NCBI GenBank assembly: GCA_964627255.1
Contig: CAZVIN010000023.1
Coordinates: forward strand, 1-64,000
Origin: CALLJL01 sp964627255
GTDB lineage: Bacteria; Acidobacteriota; Aminicenantia; Aminicenantales; CALLJL01
Direction: 5' to 3'
DNA: 64,000 nt
Position 1 is the stretch's first letter. Each line of letters starts with the position of its first letter. The position numbers and the translations under genes were made by a program. This document shows, one piece after another, positions 42,553-50,594 of this stretch. Under the pieces are notes generated by a model. The model did not search any database. It had not been told where the DNA came from and worked only from the letters and a program-made list of their open reading frames with translations.

Positions 42553-44259
42553 TCAGCTTCCAACTCCAACCCTTTTCTTAGGATTAGATAAAACCTTGCC
42601 GGGTCTGGCGCCTGTATGTTCCCCATGCTCAATTACTACCTGACCGTTAACCAGAACATAATCAATCCCGACCGGATATTTTTCCGGCCCGGTGTAGGTA
42701 GCTAAATCCAAAATTTTGTATGGGTCAAAAATGACGATGTCGGCCCAATAATCTGTCTGGAGAACGCCGCGGTCTTTGAGCCCCATTTTGGCCGCCGGTA
42801 ACAAAGTAATTTTCTTTATGGCTTCAGGTAGGCTCAGGATTTTTTTCTCCCGCACATAGAACCCAAGAAACCGGGGAAAGGTGCCGTAATTACGCGGATG
42901 AGGGAGTCCGCGATGGAGCGGACCATAGGGAGCTAAAGCTGAGCCGTCAGAGGCAATAATAACTAAGGGATGGCGAAGTACCGCTTCGGTGTTAGTGTCA
43001 CTCATCCCAAAGCCAACAATCGAAACCTCGCCGTCCTCCTCCAGGAGTAAGTCACAACTGAAGTCAAAGGAGTCCTGTTTTCTCGATTTAGCGGCAGCCG
43101 CTATGTTTTGTCCGATTAAAGGCTTATTTTTCTCAGTTTTGAGGTCGACGACGACCACACTCTCCCAGGGCATCCCGCCTAATTTCTCCTCCACTTCTGG
43201 CCGCATTTTTTGCCTTTCCACGGCCGAGGCCATTTTTCTTAAAAACTCCTTAGCCCCTCCGGCCAGAGCCCAGTGGGGAAAGAACACGGTCAGACCAGTG
43301 CTATAAGCAGTATAAGGGTAGGCATCAGCAGTGACGTCAATTCCCCGGGCATTTCCTTTCTCGATTAAATCAAAAAGGAACGGCATCTTCCACCAATTGC
43401 GTTGGCCACAGGCCTTAAGATGGCTGAGCTCGAGTGGCAGCTGAGCTTCTTTGGCTATCGAGATGGCCTCACTGACAGCTTCGATCACCTGATTATCCTC
43501 GCTGCGGACATGAGTGGCATAAAACCCGCCAAACTCGGCCACTACCCGGCAAAGCTCGATTATTTCCTCCCGCTCGGCAAACCCGCTTGGCGTGTATTCC
43601 AGACCGGTGGAAAGGCCAAAGGCTCCCTGCTCCATGGCGGCCGCGACTAATTCTTTCATTTTTTCTAATTCCGCAGCTGTCGGTCTTCTTCTCTCGTCCC
43701 CCATGACCAGGGACCTCAGCGTGCCATGGCCAACTAAAGTGGCGTAGTTCAGGCTTATTCCCTGAGCTAACAATCTTTCCCGAAAACCAGCCAGGTCAAT
43801 CCAGGTTGGTTTAAGCCCGAGGTCTCTCCAATATTGCTGAGCTTCCTCGCTTAATTCTGTCTTGAGCGGAAAATCAGAACTGCCGCAATTGCCGCCGAGT
43901 TCGGTTGTCACTCCCTGCCTTATTTTACTTTCAGCCTTGGGGTTGACCAGAAGCTCCAAGCCGCTGTGGGAGTGGATATCAATAAACCCGGGACAAACAA
44001 CGCGGTCCGCAGCATCGATAATTTTTGCTGGTCGGCGGCTAATATCCTTGGCCAGCTGGCCGATAAATCTTATCTTTCCGTTGCTTACGCCAATATCTGC
44101 CTCAAAAGCCGGCTCTCCTAAGCCATTAATAATTGTTCCGTTCTGGATAATCAGGTCGAACTCCGGGGAAGGAGAACCAGGTTTTATCAAAAGGTAAGGA
44201 GAGAGAGCAGCCACGGTCGCCATCCGACCGCTTAGTTCCAAGAATTGGCGGCGTTTCAT
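42553..44259 (-). CDS. N-acyl-D-amino acid deacylase
   Basis: This 568-residue amidohydrolase starts with a Tat-like signal (KRRQFLELSGRM). Metal ligands H96 and H98 are in FIDIHSHSG, bridging C125 in GGNCGSS, further histidines in LSHLKACG and THVRSED, and the catalytic aspartate in SDGSAL. The bridging cysteine is characteristic of D-aminoacylases. It removes N-acyl groups from D-amino acids, products of peptidoglycan or D-peptide breakdown. Its ATG overlaps the stop of the serine hydrolase gene (44256-44259), so the two are coupled. Confidence 0.88.
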   Translation of the reverse strand: MKRRQFLELSGRMATVAALSPYLLIKPGSPSPEFDLIIQNGTIINGLGEPAFEADIGVSNGKIRFIGQLAKDISRRPAKIIDAADRVVCPGFIDIHSHSGLELLVNPKAESKIRQGVTTELGGNCGSSDFPLKTELSEEAQQYWRDLGLKPTWIDLAGFRERLLAQGISLNYATLVGHGTLRSLVMGDERRRPTAAELEKMKELVAAAMEQGAFGLSTGLEYTPSGFAEREEIIELCRVVAEFGGFYATHVRSEDNQVIEAVSEAISIAKEAQLPLELSHLKACGQRNWWKMPFLFDLIEKGNARGIDVTADAYPYTAYSTGLTVFFPHWALAGGAKEFLRKMASAVERQKMRPEVEEKLGGMPWESVVVVDLKTEKNKPLIGQNIAAAAKSRKQDSFDFSCDLLLEEDGEVSIVGFGMSDTNTEAVLRHPLVIIASDGSALAPYGPLHRGLPHPRNYGTFPRFLGFYVREKKILSLPEAIKKITLLPAAKMGLKDRGVLQTDYWADIVIFDPYKILDLATYTGPEKYPVGIDYVLVNGQVVIEHGEHTGARPGKVLSNPKKRVGVGS

Positions 44260-45944
44260 GGTCGTTGCTTCCGGACAAAAATAATATCGGCCGCCCGGCC
44301 AGCGCTTAAGGCCAAGCCCGTGATCTTTTTATTCTGACCACGCAGAAAGGTAAAATTCAAGCCATCGGCCGTGAATTCGTCTGGGGCCATCGGTTGGAGC
44401 GGCTCCTCAGGAGGATTGCGAAACTTGATTCTTAGCTTATCTTTATCAAGAAGAACTTGATAAACCGCCCCTAAAAGCTCTTCACTCTGGTAAAAGCCTT
44501 CGTATTCTTTAAGCGCAGCCACGGAAAGAGGCAGTAAAGGAGCGGCTTTGGTAAAGACTAATTTCTCCCCTTCCCTTCGGGAAACTTCCGCCCTCAGCCG
44601 GCCTTTTTCATCCTGAGAAAAAATAAGCGTGACTAAGGAATCATTTATTATGGCCTGAAAAGTGCTCTCGCTCACGGGCGTCAGCAGGAATTCCTGGCGG
44701 CCAAGCCTTGCCTTCAGTTTCTCTTTTTCCACTGTAATGTTCAGCCACACACCGAATTTGGCTTCTTTATAATTGCCGCTTTTCTCCTGGAGTACTTTCT
44801 CAGGCAAAGGAAAAGGCTTAATCTCTTGAGGTTTCGCCTTAGGAGCTTCTTCTTTAAAATAATCCACCAAGTAAATATCGGCAATTTTAAGGCTTATAGC
44901 GGAAGGGTTAAAAGTGCTCAGGTTAGAAAGGCAGATAACAGAAAATCTTTGGTCTGGAAAGCGAAGCAGGTTTGCCCGGTATCCCGCCCAGGAGCCTCCG
45001 TGGCTCACCGTTCTCAGCCCCCGATAACTGCTGATTACTAAGCCGAAAGCATAATCTATTTTCTGGCCATTATTTAAAATGCCCTGGGTGTGGAGGAGGT
45101 CCATTAATTCTCGGCCCAGTGAGAAATTATAAAAAGCTTGGTCCCAGAGGTAAAGGTCCTCAACCGTCGTGTAGACATTGCCGTCGCCCACTTCATCCCA
45201 GTTGCTTAAGTCAAGCCGAAAGCCTTCTCCCTTGGGCGAATATCCCGAGGCTCGGTTTTTGATTATTTGGGAATGGTCATCCTGGAAGAGAGTATTTTTC
45301 ATCCCCAAAGGCCGAAAAATGTTTTCCTGAGCAAACTGGTTGAGGCTCTGGCCGGAAACTCTTTCTACAATCAAGCCCAAAAGAAAATAACCGGTGTTCG
45401 TATATGAATATTCCTCGCCAGGCAGATAATTGAGGTTTTTCTGCCGGCAGATAACGGCGAGAGCTTCTTCCACAGTCGGACAATCAGCGTCCGGCCGAAA
45501 CCCGGCCAAAGAAAGGAGGACGTTATAATCCCGCAGGCCGCTGGTATGATGCAGGAGGTGACGAATTGTGAGGGGCCGTTCGTAGGTCGGAAGTTCAGGA
45601 ATGTATTTCCGGACGTCGTCATCAAGCGACAGCTTCCCTCGCAGAGCCAGAAGCGCCACGCAGGCCGCCGTAAATTGCTTAGAGACTGAACCGATGTCGA
45701 AAACCTTAGAAGGGGTCATAACCAGGTCGTCTTCCAGCTTGGCCATCCCATAACCGCGCTCATAAATGATTTTGCCGTCCTTGATGACCGCCAGAGCAGC
45801 TCCCGGGCTATCAGTCCTATCCCACGGGGCAAAAAGCTTGTCCACTTGCTTCGTCTTTTCGTCAGCCAAGCCTAAATTAAGGAAAATTAAGAGCCAACAG
45901 AAAACAAAACAAGTTAGGCGAAGAAGACGGAAACGCGCCATCAC
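44256..45944 (-). CDS. Serine hydrolase of the beta-lactamase/D-aminopeptidase family
   Basis: A signal segment (about 8-27) precedes a class C beta-lactamase-type domain with S86-V-S-K89, Y-T-N in YSYTNTGY (about 175) and SHGGSWAGY as the third motif. Residues about 380-562 form a beta-rich C-terminal extension like those of D-aminopeptidases and esterases of the family. With the downstream D-aminoacylase it could trim D-amino-acid-containing peptides outside the cell. A beta-lactam-resistance role is not supported: HGG replaces KTG. Confidence 0.85.
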   Translation of the reverse strand: MMARFRLLRLTCFVFCWLLIFLNLGLADEKTKQVDKLFAPWDRTDSPGAALAVIKDGKIIYERGYGMAKLEDDLVMTPSKVFDIGSVSKQFTAACVALLALRGKLSLDDDVRKYIPELPTYERPLTIRHLLHHTSGLRDYNVLLSLAGFRPDADCPTVEEALAVICRQKNLNYLPGEEYSYTNTGYFLLGLIVERVSGQSLNQFAQENIFRPLGMKNTLFQDDHSQIIKNRASGYSPKGEGFRLDLSNWDEVGDGNVYTTVEDLYLWDQAFYNFSLGRELMDLLHTQGILNNGQKIDYAFGLVISSYRGLRTVSHGGSWAGYRANLLRFPDQRFSVICLSNLSTFNPSAISLKIADIYLVDYFKEEAPKAKPQEIKPFPLPEKVLQEKSGNYKEAKFGVWLNITVEKEKLKARLGRQEFLLTPVSESTFQAIINDSLVTLIFSQDEKGRLRAEVSRREGEKLVFTKAAPLLPLSVAALKEYEGFYQSEELLGAVYQVLLDKDKLRIKFRNPPEEPLQPMAPDEFTADGLNFTFLRGQNKKITGLALSAGRAADIIFVRKQRP

Positions 45945-46250
45945 GACCTCCTTTTGTTTCTTATTTTATGCTCTCCTTTTTTATTCATTTTATCTGGGCC
46001 GATTTAAAAGATGACCTATTACTCATATCCTTATTCAGGGCAAAAAATTAAACCGACCGGATAATCATAAAAACCTGCAAAATAGCCTTCGGCGATTTTC
46101 CGGCGGCCATTTTTTTCTTATCATTAACATTGCGCCAGCTGAAAGTCAAAACTCAACTTAGAGATGTTTACATTTTATTAAAATGAGTAGATTATGGTGG
46201 CCTTCTTAAAGTACAATAAGGCTAATCATGGATAAATTTTGGGAGGTGCA
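45945..46250. promoter_or_regulatory. Divergent promoter region
   Basis: For the minus-strand operon, TTGACT (46149-46144) lies 17 bases from TAATGA (46126-46121), an acceptable but weak -10. For the plus-strand gene no convincing -35/-10 pair was found; GGGAGGTG is its ribosome binding site. The region is otherwise empty. Confidence 0.4.
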
Positions 46251-46970
46251 ATGAGACGCTTAAGCTTAATCGTGGTGACCTTATTTTTATCGCTGACTCT
46301 TTCGGGGCAGACAGCCGATGAGGTCAGGGCTAAATGGATTGAAGCTCAGGGAGGGGCCAAAGCTTTAGAAGCCATCAAAGACACAACGATAAACGGAACG
46401 ATGGAGCTTATTCAGATGGGCCTGAGCGCGAACTTCACGCTTTACCAAAAAGAGCCGAATAAAATGAGGATAGATATCGAAATAATGGGGATGAATATTA
46501 CCCAGGTCTTTGACGGCGAGAGAGCCTGGTTTACCAACCCCCAAACAGGCAACATCGAGGAAATGCCCGAAACCCAGAGTCGGGAATTTGCGCGCCAAGC
46601 CATGGGCAATGATTCGCTCCTTCATCCCGAAAAATACGGCATTACTTATACTTTTAAGGGGAAAGAGAAAATAAACGACGTGGAATATCTGGTGATGCAG
46701 CAAACCTTTAGTGATGGGACCGTGGTAGACGTTTATATCGACCCAAAAACTTACCTCTCGGTCAAAACTAAGGGCAAAACCATTAATTCTCTAACCGGCC
46801 TGCCAGTGGAGGCAGAAACCTTTCAGTCTGATTATAAAAAAATAGACGGCACACTTATCCCTCATCAGATGACTACTTATTATGACGGCCAGGAATTTCA
46901 GCGGATGACCATCACTCGCGTCGTTTATAATACCGGGCTTGACGACTCCCTCTTTATCATCCGCAAATAA
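46251..46970 (+). CDS. LolA-like outer membrane lipoprotein-sorting protein
   Basis: The 239-residue exported protein (signal LSLIVVTLFLSLTLSG) has the open-barrel pattern of LolA/LolB-like proteins: KDTTINGTMELIQMG, NFTLYQKEPNKMRIDIE, VFDGERAWFTNPQTG, and DGTVVDVYIDPKTYL. Such proteins bind lipids or lipoproteins in the periplasm. It is transcribed singly and its stop is 12 bases from that of the convergent dehydrogenase. I use the ATG with GGGAGGTG at correct spacing; an in-frame TTG four codons earlier is unlikely. Confidence 0.75.
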   Translation: MRRLSLIVVTLFLSLTLSGQTADEVRAKWIEAQGGAKALEAIKDTTINGTMELIQMGLSANFTLYQKEPNKMRIDIEIMGMNITQVFDGERAWFTNPQTGNIEEMPETQSREFARQAMGNDSLLHPEKYGITYTFKGKEKINDVEYLVMQQTFSDGTVVDVYIDPKTYLSVKTKGKTINSLTGLPVEAETFQSDYKKIDGTLIPHQMTTYYDGQEFQRMTITRVVYNTGLDDSLFIIRK

Positions 46971-46982
46971 CGAAATAGTTGA

Positions 46983-47897
46983 TTAAATCTCGGCTTGACG
47001 TAAAACAGTATAGGCCAGCTTGAGAGCCCGCAAACCTTCCTCTCCGGACACTTTGCTCAGAGTACCATTTTGAATGCAGGTTAGGAAATTTTGTAATTCC
47101 TTTTTCAGCGGCTCTTCTTTCTGGATGCGCAACGTTTTGATATCAGTCTGCCGGCCGTTCAGCGGAAAGACTTTAACCTCCTGGTCAATATAATCAACCG
47201 AGTAATACACAGTCGGCTCAAATATTCTTAGTTTCCTCACTTTTCCCTGGTGAACCCGGCTGGCTGTCAAGTTGGCCACACAGCCTGATTCAAACTCAAT
47301 CCGGGCGTTGGCAATATCAATTTTTTCCGAAAGAACATATATTCCTGAAGACCGAACGGTTTTAACTTCGTCCCGGATAAGGGCCAGGATTATGTCCAGG
47401 TCATGAATCATCAGGTCGAGGACAACGTCGATATCAAGAGAGCGAGCCGAAAAGGACCCCAGCCTTTGGACTTCGATAAACCGCGGCTCGCCAATGATAT
47501 TCTCGACGGCTTCTACCGCGGGGTTAAAACGTTCCAAGTGACCCACCTGGAGGATTAACCCTTTTTCCTTGGCGGTGGCGACTAATTTTTCTCCCTGCTC
47601 AATGGTTTCCGTGATGGGTTTCTCGACTAAAACGTGCTTTCCTTCCTGCAGTAAATGCATGGCAATGGAGAAATGTTCAGAAGTGGGAGTAGAGACGATA
47701 GCGGCATCAATTTCATCCAGCATTTCTTCATAGCTCTGATAATAGGGAACACCATGACGGTTGCCGATTTGGAGGGCCTTTTTGAAATCAATATCAGCCA
47801 CACCCTTTAATTCTGCCTGCTCAAGGTAAGAAAGAATTCGGGCGTGCTGGGTGCCGAGATAGCCCACCCCGATAATCCCGATACGAACTTTATCCAT
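46983..47897 (-). CDS. Gfo/Idh/MocA family dehydrogenase, possibly GnnA-like
   Basis: The 304-residue oxidoreductase has the NAD-binding start VRIGIIGVGYLGTQHARIL and the catalytic EKPITET block, where the lysine is conserved. The ATG at 47897 overlaps lpxI by eight bases. Family members placed beside lpxA include GnnA, which oxidises UDP-GlcNAc at C3 on the way to the 3-amino sugar of amide-linked lipid A. The aminotransferase GnnB is not in this window, so the role is a hypothesis based on position; a different sugar oxidation is possible. Confidence 0.8.
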   Translation of the reverse strand: MDKVRIGIIGVGYLGTQHARILSYLEQAELKGVADIDFKKALQIGNRHGVPYYQSYEEMLDEIDAAIVSTPTSEHFSIAMHLLQEGKHVLVEKPITETIEQGEKLVATAKEKGLILQVGHLERFNPAVEAVENIIGEPRFIEVQRLGSFSARSLDIDVVLDLMIHDLDIILALIRDEVKTVRSSGIYVLSEKIDIANARIEFESGCVANLTASRVHQGKVRKLRIFEPTVYYSVDYIDQEVKVFPLNGRQTDIKTLRIQKEEPLKKELQNFLTCIQNGTLSKVSGEEGLRALKLAYTVLRQAEI

Positions 47898-48726
47898 CTC
47901 CGCCTTCTTCGCCTTTATTTCTTTCTCGAACCAAAACAGCCAGGCCGGCTTCAGCCGCAATTTTGAGCGCTTCTTCCCGGCCAAAAAAGGCGACTCGGCC
48001 GGCCTCTAAGCCTAAGCACGAGGCCTTCCCCGCCACGAGTCGACGCACCGTCTCCGGACCAATAGCCGGCAAATCAACGGCCGTTTTCTGCTGACTCCGA
48101 CCAACCTTGACCACAGAAAACCCCGGTCCAGCCATGGCGGCTGCTCGCTCAATCATCTTATCCGTCCCTTCCAGGGCTTCAACCGCCACCACGACTCTTT
48201 TTTTTACTGCGACTACCTGGCCAATTTCAAGGTCGGCAAGTTTACCGGCTAAACCGAAGGCTAATTCCACATCCGCTAATGTTTCCGCCGTAGGCACATT
48301 CGGCGTCAAAAAGCCGGGCGAGCAAAGAAAGGGTTGAAAAAAAGGTGTCGGGTCGAGCACCTCAATCCCTTGCCGGCGCAGAAGCCGAATAAAACTCTCG
48401 ATGACGCTCGAGGCGTCGCGAGCGGGGAGATGGGAAAGAAGTTCTCGAGCTAAGGAATCAAGCTTTTCGACCTTGAGGAGCCACTCGGGGCTGACTTTGC
48501 CGGTCAGAAGGGCTTGTTTAATTTTATTAGCCTGGAAAAAGTGAATTATTCTGGCTACTTCACCCGCTGAAACCGTCTCATACCGTTCGGCTAAAGAAGC
48601 CAGGTCGGGGTTAACCTCCGCTTCAACGGCCAGGACAAACAATTCTTTTCCCTGATTCTTTAGTTCCTTGGCCACAAGATAGGGAAAGAGGCCGGTGCCG
48701 GCAATTATTCCAACTCGGTTTCCCAC
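47890..48726 (-). CDS. lpxI: UDP-2,3-diacylglucosamine pyrophosphatase LpxI
   Basis: The 278-residue protein opens with VGIIAGTGLFPYLVAKELK and contains ALLTGKVSPEWL and VVAVEALEGTDKMIERA, hallmarks of the LpxI (DUF1009) family. LpxI cleaves UDP-2,3-diacylglucosamine to lipid X in lipid A synthesis, replacing LpxH in many non-gammaproteobacteria. Its start overlaps the end of lpxA by 22 bases, so the two steps are co-translated. Confidence 0.93.
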   Translation of the reverse strand: MGNRVGIIAGTGLFPYLVAKELKNQGKELFVLAVEAEVNPDLASLAERYETVSAGEVARIIHFFQANKIKQALLTGKVSPEWLLKVEKLDSLARELLSHLPARDASSVIESFIRLLRRQGIEVLDPTPFFQPFLCSPGFLTPNVPTAETLADVELAFGLAGKLADLEIGQVVAVKKRVVVAVEALEGTDKMIERAAAMAGPGFSVVKVGRSQQKTAVDLPAIGPETVRRLVAGKASCLGLEAGRVAFFGREEALKIAAEAGLAVLVRERNKGEEGGDG

Positions 48727-49529
48727 TCTTCTGCTACCTTCTTAATAATGCCGCGGCGGCTGCCGGCGATAAAATTGAGAATTTCTTCCCGGTCCGAGTC
48801 AGGCTCGATTTCCTGCTTGACCTTTTCCACCGCCTGGCTGGTATTAAGGTCAGAATAAAAAATAATTTTAATCATTTCCTTAATTTTCTGAATTCTCTCT
48901 CGCGGAAAACCATTCCGGCGGAGGCCGATGGCATTAACCCCGTAGAATTTAACTGGCCTCATCCCGGCCACTCGACAGAAAGGAAGAACATCCTGGGTAA
49001 TAACCGTAAAGCCGCCGACAAAAGCTAACTTGCCAATCCGGCAGAACTGATGGACACCAGAAAAGGCACCCACAGTGGCGCCGTCGTCAACCTGAACATG
49101 GCCGCCCAGAGTGGCCGCATTGATAAAAATGGTTTTATTGCCCACTTGACAATCATGGGCGATATGGGAATAGGCCATGAAATAATTGTCATCACCAATC
49201 CGCGTGACTCCGCCGCCTTTAACCGTACCCCGGTGAACCGTGATAAACTCGCGAAAAATATTGCGGCGACCGATGATAACCTGGGTTGGCTCGCCCTTAT
49301 AACTGATATCCTGAGGTTCAGTGCCGATAACGCAAAAGGGCGAAAAGAAACAATCAGCCCCAATTTCCGTTTTTCCCTTGACCGTGACGTGGGCTTCCAG
49401 CCGCGCCCCGCGATGGATGCGTACTCCCTCTTCAACTAAACAATAAGGTCCGATGATAACGCCGCCTGCTAATTCCGCCTTGGGATGGACCGAAGCGGTA
49501 GGATGAATGATAATTTCATCCGAGCTCAT
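48705..49529 (-). CDS. lpxA: UDP-N-acetylglucosamine acyltransferase LpxA
   Basis: The 274-residue protein shows left-handed beta-helix hexapeptides from HPTASVHPKAELAGGVIIGP onward, the conserved VHRGTVKGGG and AHDCQVGN (active-site histidine), and VGAFSGVHQFCRIG. The C-terminal helical domain is complete. It transfers the 3-hydroxyacyl chain from ACP to UDP-GlcNAc, the first lipid A step. It overlaps fabZ upstream by 14 bases and lpxI downstream by 22. Confidence 0.95.
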   Translation of the reverse strand: MSSDEIIIHPTASVHPKAELAGGVIIGPYCLVEEGVRIHRGARLEAHVTVKGKTEIGADCFFSPFCVIGTEPQDISYKGEPTQVIIGRRNIFREFITVHRGTVKGGGVTRIGDDNYFMAYSHIAHDCQVGNKTIFINAATLGGHVQVDDGATVGAFSGVHQFCRIGKLAFVGGFTVITQDVLPFCRVAGMRPVKFYGVNAIGLRRNGFPRERIQKIKEMIKIIFYSDLNTSQAVEKVKQEIEPDSDREEILNFIAGSRRGIIKKVAEEWETELE

Positions 49530-49968
49530 CTAATTCGTCAACGCTTAAGATTGAGGCTAGGATTTCGGCTTCGGCCACCAGCTCTTCTCCCACCAACGCC
49601 CTGGCTCTTAATTGACAAAACTTCTGCCGCACTTTGACGAGCTCCGCCTCGAGACGAAGCGTGTCACCGGGCACAACGGCCCGGCGAAAGCGGGCGTTGT
49701 CAATTTTGCTGAGGAGGACAAACTTGTCTTCCGGTTCAGGAAGGGAATGGTAGAGTAGAATTCCGCCGCACTGGGCCATGGCTTCAATAATCAGAACTCC
49801 AGGCATGATTTTGCGGCCGGGAAAATGACCTTGAAAGTGGGGTTCATTGACCGTGACGCTTTTTATCCCCACTATCGACTTCCCCTTTTCCATTTGGACC
49901 ACCCGGTCCACCAAAAGAAACGGGTAGCGGTGAGGAAGAAACTTAGCAATTGCCTCGACCTTAATCAT
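49516..49968 (-). CDS. fabZ: 3-hydroxyacyl-ACP dehydratase FabZ
   Basis: The 150-residue hotdog enzyme has LPHRYPFLLVDRV with the catalytic histidine, FQGHFPGRKIMPGVLIIEAMAQ with the catalytic glutamate, and normal length. It dehydrates 3-hydroxyacyl-ACP in fatty acid synthesis and competes with LpxA for the same substrate, which explains the common pairing. In many genomes lpxD lies just upstream of fabZ; here skp comes directly, with a gap of 44 bases. Confidence 0.95.
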   Translation of the reverse strand: MIKVEAIAKFLPHRYPFLLVDRVVQMEKGKSIVGIKSVTVNEPHFQGHFPGRKIMPGVLIIEAMAQCGGILLYHSLPEPEDKFVLLSKIDNARFRRAVVPGDTLRLEAELVKVRQKFCQLRARALVGEELVAEAEILASILSVDELDELG

Positions 49969-50012
49969 TCTTTATTTCAATTGAGCCAATTTATTCAGGA
50001 AGCCAACAGGGC

Positions 50013-50546
50013 CTACTTGGCTTTTGTCTTGATGGCGTCATAGCGTTTAATAACTTCTTCCGTAATGTCGATGGTCGGGTTGAAATAAACTGCGCCGCTG
50101 CGGGCCAAGTCGAAGATTAAATCAAGCCCTTTTTCCTTCCCTATTTGCTCAATAATGGGAATCAATTCATTCTGCAGTCGGGTGTAAAGCCGATACTGAA
50201 GCTCTTGCATATCACGGGCCATGTCCTCAGAAAGCCGGGTCCTTTCCGTCCTCTTCTTAGTCAGGTCAGAGTTGAGCTGAAGGGCCGCCTCCTCAGTTAG
50301 GGTAATCCGCTGGGTGTTAAGCCTGGTTTCGAGCTTGCGGATCTCTTCATCCAGCTTGGCCAGTTGGTCTTGATTCTTTTTATCCTGATCCTGAAGCTGG
50401 GCAATAACTCTCTTACCTTCGACCGACTTTTCCAGGACATCTTGGGAGTTAACTACACCGATCTTGCTTTGAGCTTGAGCCAAAGAAAAAGTGCTCAAAA
50501 CAAAGGCCAAAGCTACGGCCATCAGGGAAAATTTTTTCCTCTTCAT
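50013..50546 (-). CDS. skp: Periplasmic chaperone Skp/OmpH
   Basis: The 177-residue protein has a signal peptide (FSLMAVALAFVLSTFSLAQA), then IGVVNSQDVLEKS, followed by a long charged coiled coil and a C-terminal strand AVYFNPTIDITEEVIKRYD. This is the Skp/OmpH family, trimeric holdase for outer-membrane proteins. It follows bamA by 48 bases in the usual bamA-skp order. GGAGGCAT precedes its ATG. Confidence 0.9.
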   Translation of the reverse strand: MKRKKFSLMAVALAFVLSTFSLAQAQSKIGVVNSQDVLEKSVEGKRVIAQLQDQDKKNQDQLAKLDEEIRKLETRLNTQRITLTEEAALQLNSDLTKKRTERTRLSEDMARDMQELQYRLYTRLQNELIPIIEQIGKEKGLDLIFDLARSGAVYFNPTIDITEEVIKRYDAIKTKAK

Positions 50547-50594
50547 CTTTATGCCTCCTTTGTCACCTGATATCAGGCGAATTTGTTCCCTTCC

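Noticed and set aside
47898..47984. 29-codon N-terminal extension of the Gfo/Idh/MocA dehydrogenase
   Set aside because: The NAD-binding fold begins right at the ATG at 47897; the extension is inside lpxI and would break the family's N-terminus.
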